This document shows positions 8,979 through 17,800 of a stretch of 64,000 nt of DNA, in pieces. The notes under the pieces are model-generated. The model was not told the DNA's origin. It saw only the letters and a list, made by a program, of their open reading frames with translations, and ran no database searches. The position numbers were made by a program, and so were the translations under genes. How positions within the stretch are numbered: position 1 is the stretch's first letter; each line of letters opens with the position of its first letter. Source of the stretch: CAUZFZ01 sp963579025 (lineage in GTDB: Bacteria; Planctomycetota; Planctomycetia; Planctomycetales; Planctomycetaceae); NCBI GenBank assembly GCA_963579025.1, contig CAUZFZ010000005.1, positions 62,001 to 126,000 of the forward strand, written 5' to 3'.

Positions 8979-10415
8979 ATGTCAGATGGGTCGAATGACG
9001 ATCAACACTCTTCAGATGAAGACCAGCAACAGGGACAATCTGCAACGGGCACACCTGATGCCGAGGATAACCAGGCCGGAAAAGCGGGCGCTGTCGATCA
9101 TTTGAAGAGTGCGTTTGCTTCGGTCAAAGCATTCATCAGCCGGCAGAAGTTGCCGACGTTTCTGGTGTTCTATCGGGATCACTGGCAGGACCTTCTGCAC
9201 CACGTGCGCGACGGGCTCTCGCAACCGGCCGACAATGAATTGTGGATTCGAGGGAGTGATCCCAGTCCGGGGGTGTTTCGAGAGGAGCGTGCCTGGGACA
9301 TTGACGCCTCAATTCACTGCGCGATCTGCGGCCGACCGACGGACGAGCCGCGGCGGCGCGTGCGGACTGTCGTCCGTGACTACGACGGTATGGTCTATGC
9401 CCTGCTGGTCACGGTCGTGGTGATGATCGTGGTCCGCATCGCAACCGCTTCATCAATTGCCGCGATCGCGTCGGTATTCATGGGCCTGTGGTGCGCCCGT
9501 CGGCTGATCGTCGAAGAGAAGGTGCGCATCGGCTGCAGCACATGCGCCGACCATGCGGGGCGAGAAAAAACACTGCCGCTGCGTCTGAAACGCGACACGC
9601 TGATTGTTGAACTCGGTGGACGCAAAGCCCGACTTGTGTTCCTGCGGAAGTTGCGAGACGCCTCGACGTCGACCGAATGGGAGAGTCAGGCTCCCACTTC
9701 GGGGCAGCGTCAATCCACTATCACACCGCCGGCAACGCCCTTGTCTGGTGCGGATGAGGCCGACAGTGATCCCGCAGACGCCGATGTTCTGGCGGGACCA
9801 CTCACGGAAATTCCGTCCTACGCGAGTGGAACAGATTTAGCTGCCGAAGAAGCGCCTGCCCGGATTCCACTCGCTGAGTCCGACGAATCGAGCCCCATGG
9901 AATTTCGCACATTCACGATGCATGATGCAGACGGCGACAGTGTCGATTCTCCAATCGCATCGAGGCACGAGTCCGGAAGCAAGCCGCCATCACATTACTT
10001 TCAGTCCAGCGCGAACAATACTGATGAGACGGGCGATGAGTCGGGACAATTGGCGGTCGACAACGTGGTGACTCCGGAATCAGCCGGTCCAGCCGAAACA
10101 TTTTCGCTCGGCACTGATTCAGCGGCCGCATCGGAACCGAGTGGACGCTGGTTCGCAAAAATCGACGGTGTCGAGCTAGGCCCCGTCCCTCTCGAACAGG
10201 TTTGTCGACTCAAAGCGGCCGGAACGCTGAAAAAGACGGACTTTGTACGACGCGAGCACGAGTCGACCTGGTCAGGTCCAGACTCCATTCCCACGCCGAA
10301 AGCGTCGCCGCCGCCTCCGATACCCGACGACGAAGAGGAACAGCAGGCCGCTCCAGACCCCTGGTCAGCACCGACAGACGACTCGGATGCGCCGTGGGAT
10401 CCCTGGGCGGAATGA
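8979..10415 (+). CDS. GYF_2-domain membrane protein with zinc-binding CxxC motifs
   Basis: The ATG at 8979 is chosen because the longer frame reads through the palindromic repeat. The product is 478 residues. Residues about 1-100 are acidic and amphipathic. CAIC (about residue 113) and CSTC (about 185) may form one zinc site split by a hydrophobic hairpin (about residues 138-167: YALLVTVVVMIVV, SIAAIASVFMGLW). A long acidic linker follows. Residues about 388-437 form a GYF_2-type domain (RWFAKIDGVELGPVPLEQVC) and the tail is proline-rich. GYF domains bind proline-rich peptides, so it is probably a membrane-anchored adaptor. Its partner is unknown. It stands alone. Confidence 0.7.
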   Translation: MSDGSNDDQHSSDEDQQQGQSATGTPDAEDNQAGKAGAVDHLKSAFASVKAFISRQKLPTFLVFYRDHWQDLLHHVRDGLSQPADNELWIRGSDPSPGVFREERAWDIDASIHCAICGRPTDEPRRRVRTVVRDYDGMVYALLVTVVVMIVVRIATASSIAAIASVFMGLWCARRLIVEEKVRIGCSTCADHAGREKTLPLRLKRDTLIVELGGRKARLVFLRKLRDASTSTEWESQAPTSGQRQSTITPPATPLSGADEADSDPADADVLAGPLTEIPSYASGTDLAAEEAPARIPLAESDESSPMEFRTFTMHDADGDSVDSPIASRHESGSKPPSHYFQSSANNTDETGDESGQLAVDNVVTPESAGPAETFSLGTDSAAASEPSGRWFAKIDGVELGPVPLEQVCRLKAAGTLKKTDFVRREHESTWSGPDSIPTPKASPPPPIPDDEEEQQAAPDPWSAPTDDSDAPWDPWAE

Positions 10416-10432
10416 GGTTGCCGTCCAGACTG

Positions 10433-10800
10433 CTATTCCGTGCCTGGTTTCAGGTGTTCGAGCAGTTTGAGGACCGGGGTTCGGCGTTCCGGGGCGAGGC
10501 GGTGGATGTGATCCTGGTTGTCGTGGGCGGCCAGGGCATCGCTCAAGGTCTCAAACACCAGCCGCACTTCCGCCGGCTGAGCTTCCAGTAGCGTCAACGC
10601 GTCCGCTGCCGTCGTGACCTGGGCCAAAGCCAGCCACATCGACCAGAAAGCTGACGACATCCTTCGCGCCGGGATGCTGACTGCACCAGAGACGGACTTC
10701 CGGCAGAGTCTCCTGAAGCGTGTGCGTGGAAGGTGCGTCAAGTCCCGGTGCCGGGCACGCCCTGTGTGGACGAACCCGCCGAACTCGACACATACGATTG
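10433..10800 (-). pseudogene. Decayed coding sequence with frame switches (family not recognised)
   Basis: Protein-like sequence continues only by changing frame. One minus frame holds THTLQETLPEVRLWCSQHPGAKD and then becomes unconvincing. Another frame picks up at about 10655 (FWSMWLALAQVTTAADALTL) and runs to a stop as LAAHDNQDHIHRLAPERR and so on. The junction falls near 10650-10660. The predicted helical, leucine-rich C-terminus looks genuine, so I read this as the 3' remnant of a frameshifted gene. It lies at the edge of the accessory island. I do not recognise the family, and a chance open frame cannot be excluded. Confidence 0.35.
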
Positions 10801-11007
10801 GTAGAAACGGTGTCTGCGGCTCTGACCGCCAGCAGCGTGAGCCGGGTCCCACAGGCCGCGACTCCGCGTGACGCCAGCTTCTCAGGCTTTGCCGCCTGAC
10901 CCTCCCGCAGAGCTTTTGCCGATAGCTCACTGCAGACGGCAGTCTAATCAAAACACCCGGGCGTCTTGAACAAAGCATTCTATCTAGGCTGCGCTCGACA
11001 GAACGCT

Positions 11008-11139
11008 CTACTTGTTATGAGCCATTTTGTACCGGCAAGAGTCTCCAACATCCTGGAAATGTAATCCCGCACTGCGTTCGTCGATTGCATCCGCTCCGTC
11101 CGAGAGCGTGTAGAGTGAATACCGCAGTTCCTTTGCCAT
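11008..11139 (-). CDS. Small hypothetical ORF (43 residues)
   Basis: The ATG at 11139 lies two bases after the TGA of the preceding minus-strand ORF. This tight spacing is typical of translational coupling. The product (MAKELRYSLYTLSDGADAID...) is soluble and unrelated to anything I recognise. It is at the downstream end of the cassette-like run. Its short length makes it uncertain. Confidence 0.35.
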   Translation of the reverse strand: MAKELRYSLYTLSDGADAIDERSAGLHFQDVGDSCRYKMAHNK

Positions 11140-11141
11140 TC

Positions 11142-11528
11142 TCAGGTCAATCGCTCTTCGTCCTGCTGCCGCAACTCCGAGATTTCGCATCCAATTCGAT
11201 CGCCGTCTTTGTTGTTTAATTGGATATCGATGCGTCCGGTGTCCTGTAGGTGAAGGAGAAAGTCCGCGCTGTCCTCAGCAGACATCCCGGCAATCTCTGG
11301 ATAGTCTTCACTAATGAGGCTATGACAACGAACCAGAAAACTTCGGAGTGCCTTTCGGACAACCTGTTCGGTTGTCATTCCATCTTTCCACACAGGCATT
11401 TGACAGACCCACTTTCCATGTCGTCGAATTCGTCGTAGTCGCTCGTCCAGCGTCACCGGGCGGCGACCTTGCGCGTTGATTTCAGATTCCGCCCGGCCGG
11501 CAACTCCGGTGCATTTGTTAGCCAACAC
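11142..11528 (-). CDS. Hypothetical protein, cassette-like gene; start uncertain
   Basis: The open frame gives up to 128 residues. Its 5' part reads through an attC-like palindrome (about 11444-11523) and a 17-bp tandem repeat, so the true start is probably internal: GTG at 11456, or one of the later ATGs that open MPVWKDGM and MTTEQVV. The central part (RKALRSFLVRCHSLISEDYPEI, split by a surface-like acidic stretch) looks like a compact alpha/beta protein without signal peptide or membrane segment. No family was recognised. A 43-codon ORF follows after two bases. Confidence 0.5.
   Translation of the reverse strand: MLANKCTGVAGRAESEINAQGRRPVTLDERLRRIRRHGKWVCQMPVWKDGMTTEQVVRKALRSFLVRCHSLISEDYPEIAGMSAEDSADFLLHLQDTGRIDIQLNNKDGDRIGCEISELRQQDEERLT
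11444..11523 (-). repeat. attC-like imperfect palindrome (site 1, partly degenerate)
   Basis: Read on the minus strand it starts GGCTAACAAATGCACCGGAG, has a GC-rich arm GGCCGGGCGG, a spacer of about 25 nt and the complementary CCGCCCGG. The terminal GTT core is altered to GCTGG. It shares the ACCGGAG block with the other sites. It lies directly after the stop of the 11564 gene. Confidence 0.5.
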
Positions 11529-11547
11529 TATTTGTTAGCCAACACTA
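11514..11547. repeat. Perfect 17-bp tandem duplication
   Basis: TTTGTTAGCCAACACTA occurs twice head to tail (11514-11530 and 11531-11547). It duplicates the GTTAGCC end of the attC-like site, as would follow from slippage or a repeated recombination event at that end. Confidence 0.9.
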
Positions 11548-11563
11548 TGTGAAATGGGACGAG

Positions 11564-12055
11564 CTACCGTAGGCCGTGACGCTGTAGCATTTGCTCAACG
11601 GTGAGTTGCTGCCACGATTCTTCGGCCCAAATTTGTTGTTGTAGTTTCACCACGTCGGGATGATCGACGCCCAGTTCGTTGCGCTTTTTATTGAGTCGGG
11701 CCAACGCATCGTCTTTCTCTTTGACGACAGAAACGAAACGATTGTATTTGGCGGTAGCTTTTTCGAGCCACGATTTGAACTGATCATCGTCGTCGATACG
11801 TACCATTGGAATCCAAGCAACCATCCGTGCGTCAGCCACTTCAAACACGTTAGTGCTTGCTTGAATCGTCCATGTATTCCCGGTTGCGGTATCCAACAAG
11901 ATTGGTCCCTCGTTGCCATTGTGAATCGTGAACCGAGTATTCGACGTGGCACCAGCGACAGGCGGTGTACTTCGCTGCTGTGGTGATGATGCGGCGTAAG
12001 CAATGGCCGCAAGGCACGCAACGACAGCAGTGGCGATGGCAAATATGTTCTTCAT
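11564..12055 (-). CDS. Exported hypothetical protein, cassette-like gene
   Basis: The ATG at 12055 has GGAG six bases upstream and opens a good signal peptide (MKNIFAIATAVVACLAAIAY). An ATG 12 bases earlier is less likely. The mature part of about 140 residues has a beta-rich segment with NGNEGPILLDTATGNTW, which resembles the small domains that planctomycetes use to display data on a protein's ligand, then a charged helical C-terminus (about 60 residues) with coiled-coil character. No enzyme motif is visible. It sits between two attC-like palindromes and has the same orientation as its neighbours. Confidence 0.65.
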   Translation of the reverse strand: MKNIFAIATAVVACLAAIAYAASSPQQRSTPPVAGATSNTRFTIHNGNEGPILLDTATGNTWTIQASTNVFEVADARMVAWIPMVRIDDDDQFKSWLEKATAKYNRFVSVVKEKDDALARLNKKRNELGVDHPDVVKLQQQIWAEESWQQLTVEQMLQRHGLR

Positions 12056-12095
12056 TGTGGACTCCATTCGTTTGAGAGAAACACTGTGAGCTGTT

Positions 12096-12187
12096 GGCTA
12101 AACAACGCCCGCAATCAGCGGGCACGAGAGGCGGACTGTGAATTCAGAGCACGTGCCAGCGAGTGCTCCGGTACATTGTATTGTCAG
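12096..12187 (-). repeat. attC-like imperfect palindrome (site 2)
   Basis: About 92 nt. On the minus strand it runs from GACAATACAATGTACCGGAG to GGGCGTTGTTTAGCC, with internal hairpins GAGCAC/GTGCTC and GCCCGC/GCGGGC. It is of the same length class as the other sites and keeps the ACCGGAG block, but its arms pair less well overall. Confidence 0.45.
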
Positions 12188-12310
12188 CTGGTTTTAAGAC
12201 CCCGGCTTCAAGCGGCAATGGACCATGCCGAACAGAGATTTGACCGAGTACCTTTGTGACCGAGCACTATTTCTGGTCGATGCGAGACGAGAGTTTCGCC
12301 AAATGTCCAC

Positions 12311-12613
12311 TTAGTTGTCGAGCGAAGTGCTTGGTTCATTTTCGAGTTGGGACTGCGCGCGTGATTGAGTGCGAACGGGGACCACATCAGTTTCACATTG
12401 CACGTCATGGCCTTCCCGAATGACGGCTACTACTGGCAACACGATTGCCAACAGCCCGAAGAAGATCATCGCGAATCCAAGAGGAAACACGGTTCCCCAA
12501 GAGCCGCGACTAGGGGTAAGTAACCACACTGCTTTGTCGATCACCATACCACCAGAGACGGCAGATAGAGAAGCAGGCACAAGAAACATGGCAATGATCG
12601 GCTTGCGTTTCAT
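12311..12613 (-). CDS. Small membrane protein, cassette-like gene
   Basis: The ATG at 12613 has GAAGGT at good spacing; the longer frame from 12643 starts within the intergenic element. The product has 100 residues with two hydrophobic segments (PIIAMFLVPASLSAVSGGM, and FPLGFAMIFFGLLAIVLPVV) and a polar C-terminal tail, probably cytoplasmic. No family was recognised. The gene is about 120 nt upstream of the next palindrome on its strand and shares orientation with the whole run. Confidence 0.55.
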   Translation of the reverse strand: MKRKPIIAMFLVPASLSAVSGGMVIDKAVWLLTPSRGSWGTVFPLGFAMIFFGLLAIVLPVVAVIREGHDVQCETDVVPVRTQSRAQSQLENEPSTSLDN

Positions 12614-12651
12614 GTGATACCTTCGCAGTTCGTTCAATGTCACGATTGCCA

Positions 12652-12742
12652 GCTAACGACAGCCGTAACCGGGCGGCCGCCAAATGATTCTGATTTCAAA
12701 ACCCGCGCTGTCGGCCGCTCCGGTTGACGGCTTGGTTCTGCC
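12652..12742 (-). repeat. attC-like imperfect palindrome (site 3)
   Basis: This 91-nt element starts immediately after the stop codon of the LRR-like gene. On the minus strand it begins GGCAGAACCAAGCCGTCAAC, and the arm AACCGGAGCGGCCG pairs with CGGCCGCCCGGTT after a spacer of about 27 nt. It ends GGCTGTCGTTAGC. Unpaired extra bases in one arm are what attC recombination uses to choose the strand. Confidence 0.6.
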
Positions 12743-13384
12743 CTAAGGACGCGTGGGACGCTGTTCGAGTCGAATCTGGGTTTTGGGCAGTTTTGCTTGC
12801 AGCCGCGCAATCCCAAGAGGCGTCAGTCTCGGACAGTAATCGAAGACGATGCTCTCAATGCTCTTGAGCCTTCTCAGGTATTGAACCCCCTCATCCGTGA
12901 TGTCTGCGTCTACCACAACCAGCCAGGCAAGGTGTGGCATCGTAGTAATGGCCCGTAGTCCCCTGTCTGTTAGTCGCGCGTTTCGCACGGGAGACTTTGG
13001 CGGAATGCCATTGCCAATTGTGAGGTGGGTCACATGCGGAAGGTCTGCGACGGTCAAGGCACCTTCGTTGCCGACATTCGGGCCCATCAGGACAACCTGA
13101 ACGAGATACTCGTGTTCATCAAGTAGATGAAATCCGGTTCCGGTCACGGTCGTATTGCCGAGATAAACACCGTAGAGGTTGGGCCATTTTGCGAAAGTGA
13201 CAAAGGACTGATCGGACAGTCGGTCCCTTATTGTCCGAATAGCTTTGACATTACGGTTGGTCGCGGCCGCAACATCGCTGTCAGTGGCGAGCACTTTAAG
13301 ATTCAGCCGCGTTTCATCGCCCGTGACGGTCGACACCATCCCGCCGGCGATAATCGCTGCAACAAGAATGCGAACAGGAGTCAT
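12743..13384 (-). CDS. Exported leucine-rich-repeat-like protein, cassette-like gene
   Basis: 213 residues with an N-terminal signal peptide (MTPVRILVAAIIAGGMVSTV). The mature part contains ribonuclease-inhibitor-type LRR units of the form LTDRGLRAITTMPHLAWLVV, ITDEGVQYLRRLKSIESIVF and LTPLGIARLQAKLPKTQI. LRRs of this type bind proteins and are common in planctomycete exported proteins. The gene lies exactly between two attC-like sites, with its stop touching site 3, which is the layout of a gene cassette. The ligand is unknown. Confidence 0.7.
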   Translation of the reverse strand: MTPVRILVAAIIAGGMVSTVTGDETRLNLKVLATDSDVAAATNRNVKAIRTIRDRLSDQSFVTFAKWPNLYGVYLGNTTVTGTGFHLLDEHEYLVQVVLMGPNVGNEGALTVADLPHVTHLTIGNGIPPKSPVRNARLTDRGLRAITTMPHLAWLVVVDADITDEGVQYLRRLKSIESIVFDYCPRLTPLGIARLQAKLPKTQIRLEQRPTRP

Positions 13385-13401
13385 TCAATCGTCCTTATTC
13401 T

Positions 13402-13494
13402 GGCAGAACGCTGGCGGTAACCGGGGCGCCGCCGAAAAACTATGACTTCACAAACCACGTCATCGGCGGCTCCGGTTCACCGCATGGTTCTGCC
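13402..13494 (-). repeat. attC-like imperfect palindrome (site 4)
   Basis: 93 nt, from the stop codon of the 13494 gene to about 18 nt before the start of the LRR gene. On the minus strand GGCAGAACCATGCGGTGAAC, CCGGAGCCGCCG, a spacer, CGGCGGCGCCCCGG, TTACCGCC and GTTCTGCC follow in order. Both termini are GGCAGAAC/GTTCTGCC. This is the best-formed member and closely matches site 3. Confidence 0.65.
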
Positions 13495-14090
13495 TATTCG
13501 TCATTGCTGTGTGACGTGACACGCTCTCGAGGTGGCGGCCCAATCAGGACGGCCACATAAGCCAGCGGCTTTTCACCCGGAATCGCCTTTCTTTTTCCGC
13601 GGGCAGAATAAGGCAGCACCGGCTCAACGGCTCGAGTGCCAGGTTCATCCACCAGTGTGACCTTCGTCTCGTGTCCCCCGCCTGGATCCCAGCCACCAAC
13701 GAGAACCAACACGCGGCCATCTTTGCGTTCAGGAAGGTCGCCGCCGACAGGGCAAAAGCCACCAGAGTTCTTGCCGACAAGACGACCACTCCAGACGCGA
13801 TTGTCGACTTCATCGTCCTCAAGCAGCCCGTCACAAACAGGCACCCAGTCTGTGACAGCGAAATACTCGGACTCGCCCAGCTCTTTGAGTTGCTCTGCAA
13901 CCCAGGACTCGACGACGGGTCCATCCTGCTTCGGAGTGCGAGCGGTGACCGGCATGATCACCTTGACGAACACCTGGTTGAATCGCTGCCGCGCGATCGA
14001 CGCTGGCGTTGGATTCTGGGCGGGTAGCTCAGAAGCAAAGGTCGTGAGCGTGTAGAGAACCAGCAGTAGGGCGAAGCTACGACATCTCAT
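13494..14090 (-). CDS. Exported hypothetical protein, cassette-like gene
   Basis: The ATG at 14090 with GAGG upstream starts a signal peptide (MRCRSFALLLVLYTLTTFA). A GTG 12 bases earlier is the alternative. The mature protein of about 175 residues has a patterned beta-rich middle (GRVLVLVGGWDPGGGHETKV) and a proline-rich end. No catalytic motif or known family was recognised. Its flanks are attC-like sites 4 and 5, so it is the first complete cassette of the run as read on the minus strand. Confidence 0.6.
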   Translation of the reverse strand: MRCRSFALLLVLYTLTTFASELPAQNPTPASIARQRFNQVFVKVIMPVTARTPKQDGPVVESWVAEQLKELGESEYFAVTDWVPVCDGLLEDDEVDNRVWSGRLVGKNSGGFCPVGGDLPERKDGRVLVLVGGWDPGGGHETKVTLVDEPGTRAVEPVLPYSARGKRKAIPGEKPLAYVAVLIGPPPRERVTSHSNDE

Positions 14091-14126
14091 TCTGGACCTC
14101 ACAACGTGTCAGTGTGACAGAATTTT

Positions 14127-14219
14127 GGCAGAACGTTTGAGTTCAGCGGCCGGCGTCCATCGACGTAGACGGACAGAGTGGACTCCATCCGCCGATCCGC
14201 TGCAACGACTTTGTTGAAC
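14127..14219 (-). repeat. attC-like imperfect palindrome (site 5)
   Basis: 93 nt, ending in GTTCTGCC on the minus strand like sites 3 and 4 begin. The arms GTTGCAGCGGATCGGCG and CGCCGGCCGCTGAAC pair imperfectly around a spacer of about 45 nt. It separates the first cassette-like gene from the transposase remnant. Confidence 0.5.
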
Positions 14220-14266
14220 TTGCTGTGGGTTGAGGATTGATCGCTCTCAATCGGCGGTCGATCGCT

Positions 14267-14572
14267 CTATGGGGGTTGAGTCGGAGCGATCTCATACAGC
14301 GGTCGGGGGTCGGCAGGCAGCACGTGGCCTGTGGTGCGACTGATGCCACAGCGGCGATTGTCACGTCGGACCACAGGAGTATTACACCGCGGGCAGTACT
14401 CGTGTTCAAGTGCGTTCAATGGCCGCACGGATGGTGAGGGCGTGTCGGCGGCGACCGCTCGCAACCGGCGACGCGTTTTCTTGTGCGAGTTGGCGTACAG
14501 ACCGCTGCGGCGGATCATTCTCAGGCCGCGTGGCGGCACGTGCTCGAACCAGCGTGCGAGAAACTCGACATG
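14267..14572 (-). pseudogene. C-terminal remnant of an IS91-like (Y2-type) transposase
   Basis: The frame YHPTTIHVEFLARWFEHVPP followed by RGLRMIRRSGLYAN matches the C-terminal signature of IS91/IS801-type Y2 transposases (FLxRFLxHVLPKGFxRIRHYGLxAN). A putative zinc ribbon (CPRCNTPVVRRDNRRC) follows. The frame is closed by a TGA just upstream at about 14573-14575, and no catalytic tyrosine domain is present. It is therefore a truncated, inactive copy. GATCGCTC repeats at about 14238-14290 next to its 3' end may be part of the old element terminus. It borders the cassette-like array. Confidence 0.65.
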
Positions 14573-14648
14573 AATGGTTGTCGGGTGGTATCACCCCCCT
14601 CGATCCAATTCGCCCGGATGATCGAGAACAGCCACGTCCCGGTCGGCG

Positions 14649-14786
14649 TTACCAACTGCTCTGACTCGTTCCGCTGGAGAATGAGCCGCTTCCGCCACCA
14701 TCGAACGGGCTTCCGCCACCGAAACTGCTGCGTCCGAATGAAACGCCAACGCCGCTCGACGAGCGACGCATTGAGTTATGCATCAT
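14649..14786 (-). CDS. Small Gly/Ser-rich ORF downstream of the FtsK/EssC-like gene
   Basis: The ATG at 14786 opens a 45-residue frame rich in glycine and serine (SFGRSSFGGGSPFDGGGSGS). The same frame continues upstream, without a start codon, as a basic helix (RHRETRRRKAANQSMM) overlapping the end of the FtsK-like gene. The composition looks like a real flexible C-terminus, so this could be a small coupled gene or the displaced tail of the ATPase. Confidence 0.3.
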   Translation of the reverse strand: MMHNSMRRSSSGVGVSFGRSSFGGGSPFDGGGSGSFSSGTSQSSW

Positions 14787-14859
14787 GCTCTGATTCGCCG
14801 CTTTCCGCCGACGCGTCTCGCGGTGACGTTGGGCACCAGCTCTGTATTGCGTCTTCGCT

Positions 14860-17800
14860 TCACGTAACAGTCCAACTGCTGAGGTCGTCGGCGACTTCGA
14901 CGGGGGCGTCGGAATCTGACGGTTCGGGGATTTCGGGCTCCGGTACTGACAGATTCGGCAGCCCTTGGTGGACGAGTTCGAGCCAGTCATCGGACGGCAG
15001 GCCGTAGGGGCGGAATTTTTCGTGGGAACCGTCTTCTTCCAGGTACAGGATGGCTCGGTTCTGGCCCAGCTTGCCGGCCACTGGCGATTCAATGAAGTTG
15101 CTGGAGTCCGTTGCACTCATCTGGAATGCGACTCGCATTTCCAGTTCGCGGAGTGTCGGATTGCTCATCCAGCGGGATGCGTTGTTGAACGTGTCAGCCC
15201 AGACCACACAGTGAACACCGACAGGGGGGCCGTCCTTCAGAATTCGTACGAACTGCTGCGCTGGCGTTTCCTGCTCCTCGCGTCTGGCTCCGAAACTGTA
15301 TTCGTCGTCGGATTTGCGGATGTCGCGGAAGCGACCAAGATTGTCGATGAACAGGAATACCGGCGGCTGACTGTCGTCGTCCGCGCGGGCTGTAATCAGG
15401 GCTGCCAGATCGGAGACGAACCGAGCCGCGTCGCGCGGACCGCCGACTCGTATGTCATGGGGCAGGGGGGAAGCCAGTTCGCTCCAGAATTCACGGTCGG
15501 GAGTGTCGGCCAGTTCACCGTCAAGCACGTAGAACTGAGCGACTCCTGCCGACTTTTGGATGGCTGAATCTTCCGCGTCGCGTTCCGTGCCCGATCCCGG
15601 TGGCTGCGGTTTGTCGATCTTCATGTCGGAGAATGAGAACGACTTCATTGCCGCCAAAGCGTCGTCCATTGAAGGCGATTCCGATGTCGCCGATGTATCG
15701 GACTCGTCAATGTCGTCTGTGTCTTCATCTTCCATCAGCACTGCGTCAGCGGGGATCTGTGTGAATTCGACGGCACGCGGCTCGATCTGGCCGATGGCGG
15801 CGAGAAAGACGGTCGACAGAATTCCTCGGGCACTGATCGGACTCTGCCCGATCAGCAGCAGATGCGACCCCGACAACCGGTGAAAACGAATTGCCGAGTG
15901 CGGCTTGATAGCGACGGCTTCGCCCAGCCAGACATCAATGATCCGGTTCGGATCGTTGTCACGTGAACGATCGGGCGAGAACAGCTCGACGAGATGCGGG
16001 TTGTTGAGTGGTGCGGCAGGGATGTTGCCCTCAAACACGATGGCCGGTTCGGTCTGGATGGCTTCTTCCCGAGTTCGTTCATCGATGCGCTGCAGGAGGA
16101 CGTCGCGTTTGTCGTCGTCCAGCCACGCGATCTGGAATGGATGATTCCCTTCCAGCAGGCCGTTGGCATCGTTGTAAAGCGCCTCGCCCGGACGCGTCAG
16201 AAGCCGTGCTGCTGTGTTCTCTTCACTGAGAATCAGGTGTGCGTCGGCCTCACTGCACTGCAGCGCGATTCGAACGGCAACTTGACCCAGCGTACTGCGT
16301 GCCAGCGAGTAAGCCCCGCCGAGTGTCTGCGAGCCGAGCATCACGTGCATTCCGAACGCTCGCCCCTGACGCACGAGACGGTCAAGCAGCAACGTTGAGT
16401 TCTGACTGATGCGATCATCCTCGGTGAAGAACTCCTGGAATTCGTCGATCATCAGCATGATGCGCGGCATGCGTTCCGGATTGGAATTGCGAAAGCCGGT
16501 GATATCCTGCACGCCGCGATCACGAAACAGATCACCTCGCTCTTTCAGGATGCTATCCAGCCGTTGCAGCACGCTGAGCCCGAATTCGCGATCACTTTCG
16601 ATCGCAATCACGCGCGCGTGCGGCAGACGATTGGACGCATAGGTTTTGAACTCGACGCCTTTCTTGAAGTCGATCAGGTAGAACTCGATTTCGTTGGGGC
16701 TGTAATGCAGGGCCAGATTCGTGACCAGGATATGCATCAGCGTCGATTTGCCGGAGCCCGTCTTACCGGCGATCAGCATGTGCTGCGACGTGCCCTTGCC
16801 CAATCGCATGTGCTGCAGCTTGGTCGCTCCGGCCCGACCGAGCGGAACATCCAGGCCGCCGCGACTGTCCTGCTGCCACAGCTCGGTGGGGGCGATTCGT
16901 TCGAATGCCACTTCGACTCGGCGCGCGTCTTTCGAGGCGTCGCCAACACGCTTCACAATGCGGCTGAATTCGTCGGGCTCGGGAGCTGAGTGAACTTCCA
17001 GCGGCAGCCACGCGATCTCCTCATCGTCGAACATGAACGCGTCGTCGGCCCAGGTCAGGCAGGTGGCTTCGTATTCCGCATCTTCAAGGCGAAAGTCCGG
17101 CGGCATGCTGAGCTGCGGGTCGACGCTCAACAGGGTGTAGACGCCGCAGCGAGGACCGCTCGACATAATACTCGTCAGTCGCCGCGCGGCCTGCTCGGAA
17201 AAGCTGGCCGGAAATCCAGCGACGACCAGAATGTGATATGGCTCTGCAACTTCGCCGGCGAAGTCGTTGTATTCCTCGATCGTTTTGAACTCGTTGCGGA
17301 GATACGTCTGAAAGACGGTTTCCATGTGCGCGGTCAGGTCGGTCAACCGCAGCTCGATGTGCGAGTTCTCGGTCCAGATGCGGGATGTGACGAGCAGCTC
17401 GTCGTAGTCGGCCAGGTGCATGAATGCGGAGAAATTCTCGCCCAGGCCAATCGGGTCGATGATCGTGAAGCGCAGCTTGCCAGGGGGGAGAGTTGTGAGT
17501 AGCCGCAGCATGACGACCTGCAACAAATCGACCGATGCTTCGCGCCCCTCACCGCCGCTGGACCGAATAATGAGCGACGTTTTCTCAGGAAAGGGCAGTA
17601 GTGCCGGAATCGAGAAATCCGTGTGCTCGGGAACAAGCTGCGCGTCGTCAGGCACGCCGTAATCGATATCGGCCAGTCGCAGGTGAAACTGTCCAATGCG
17701 GACGCCGGGGGGAATCTGTTCGGGTGGCGACCAGTTTCCAAACGCGAGATCCGGCCAGACCTGCGAAATACGCGCCGCTTCGGCGGTCATGCGGTCTGAC

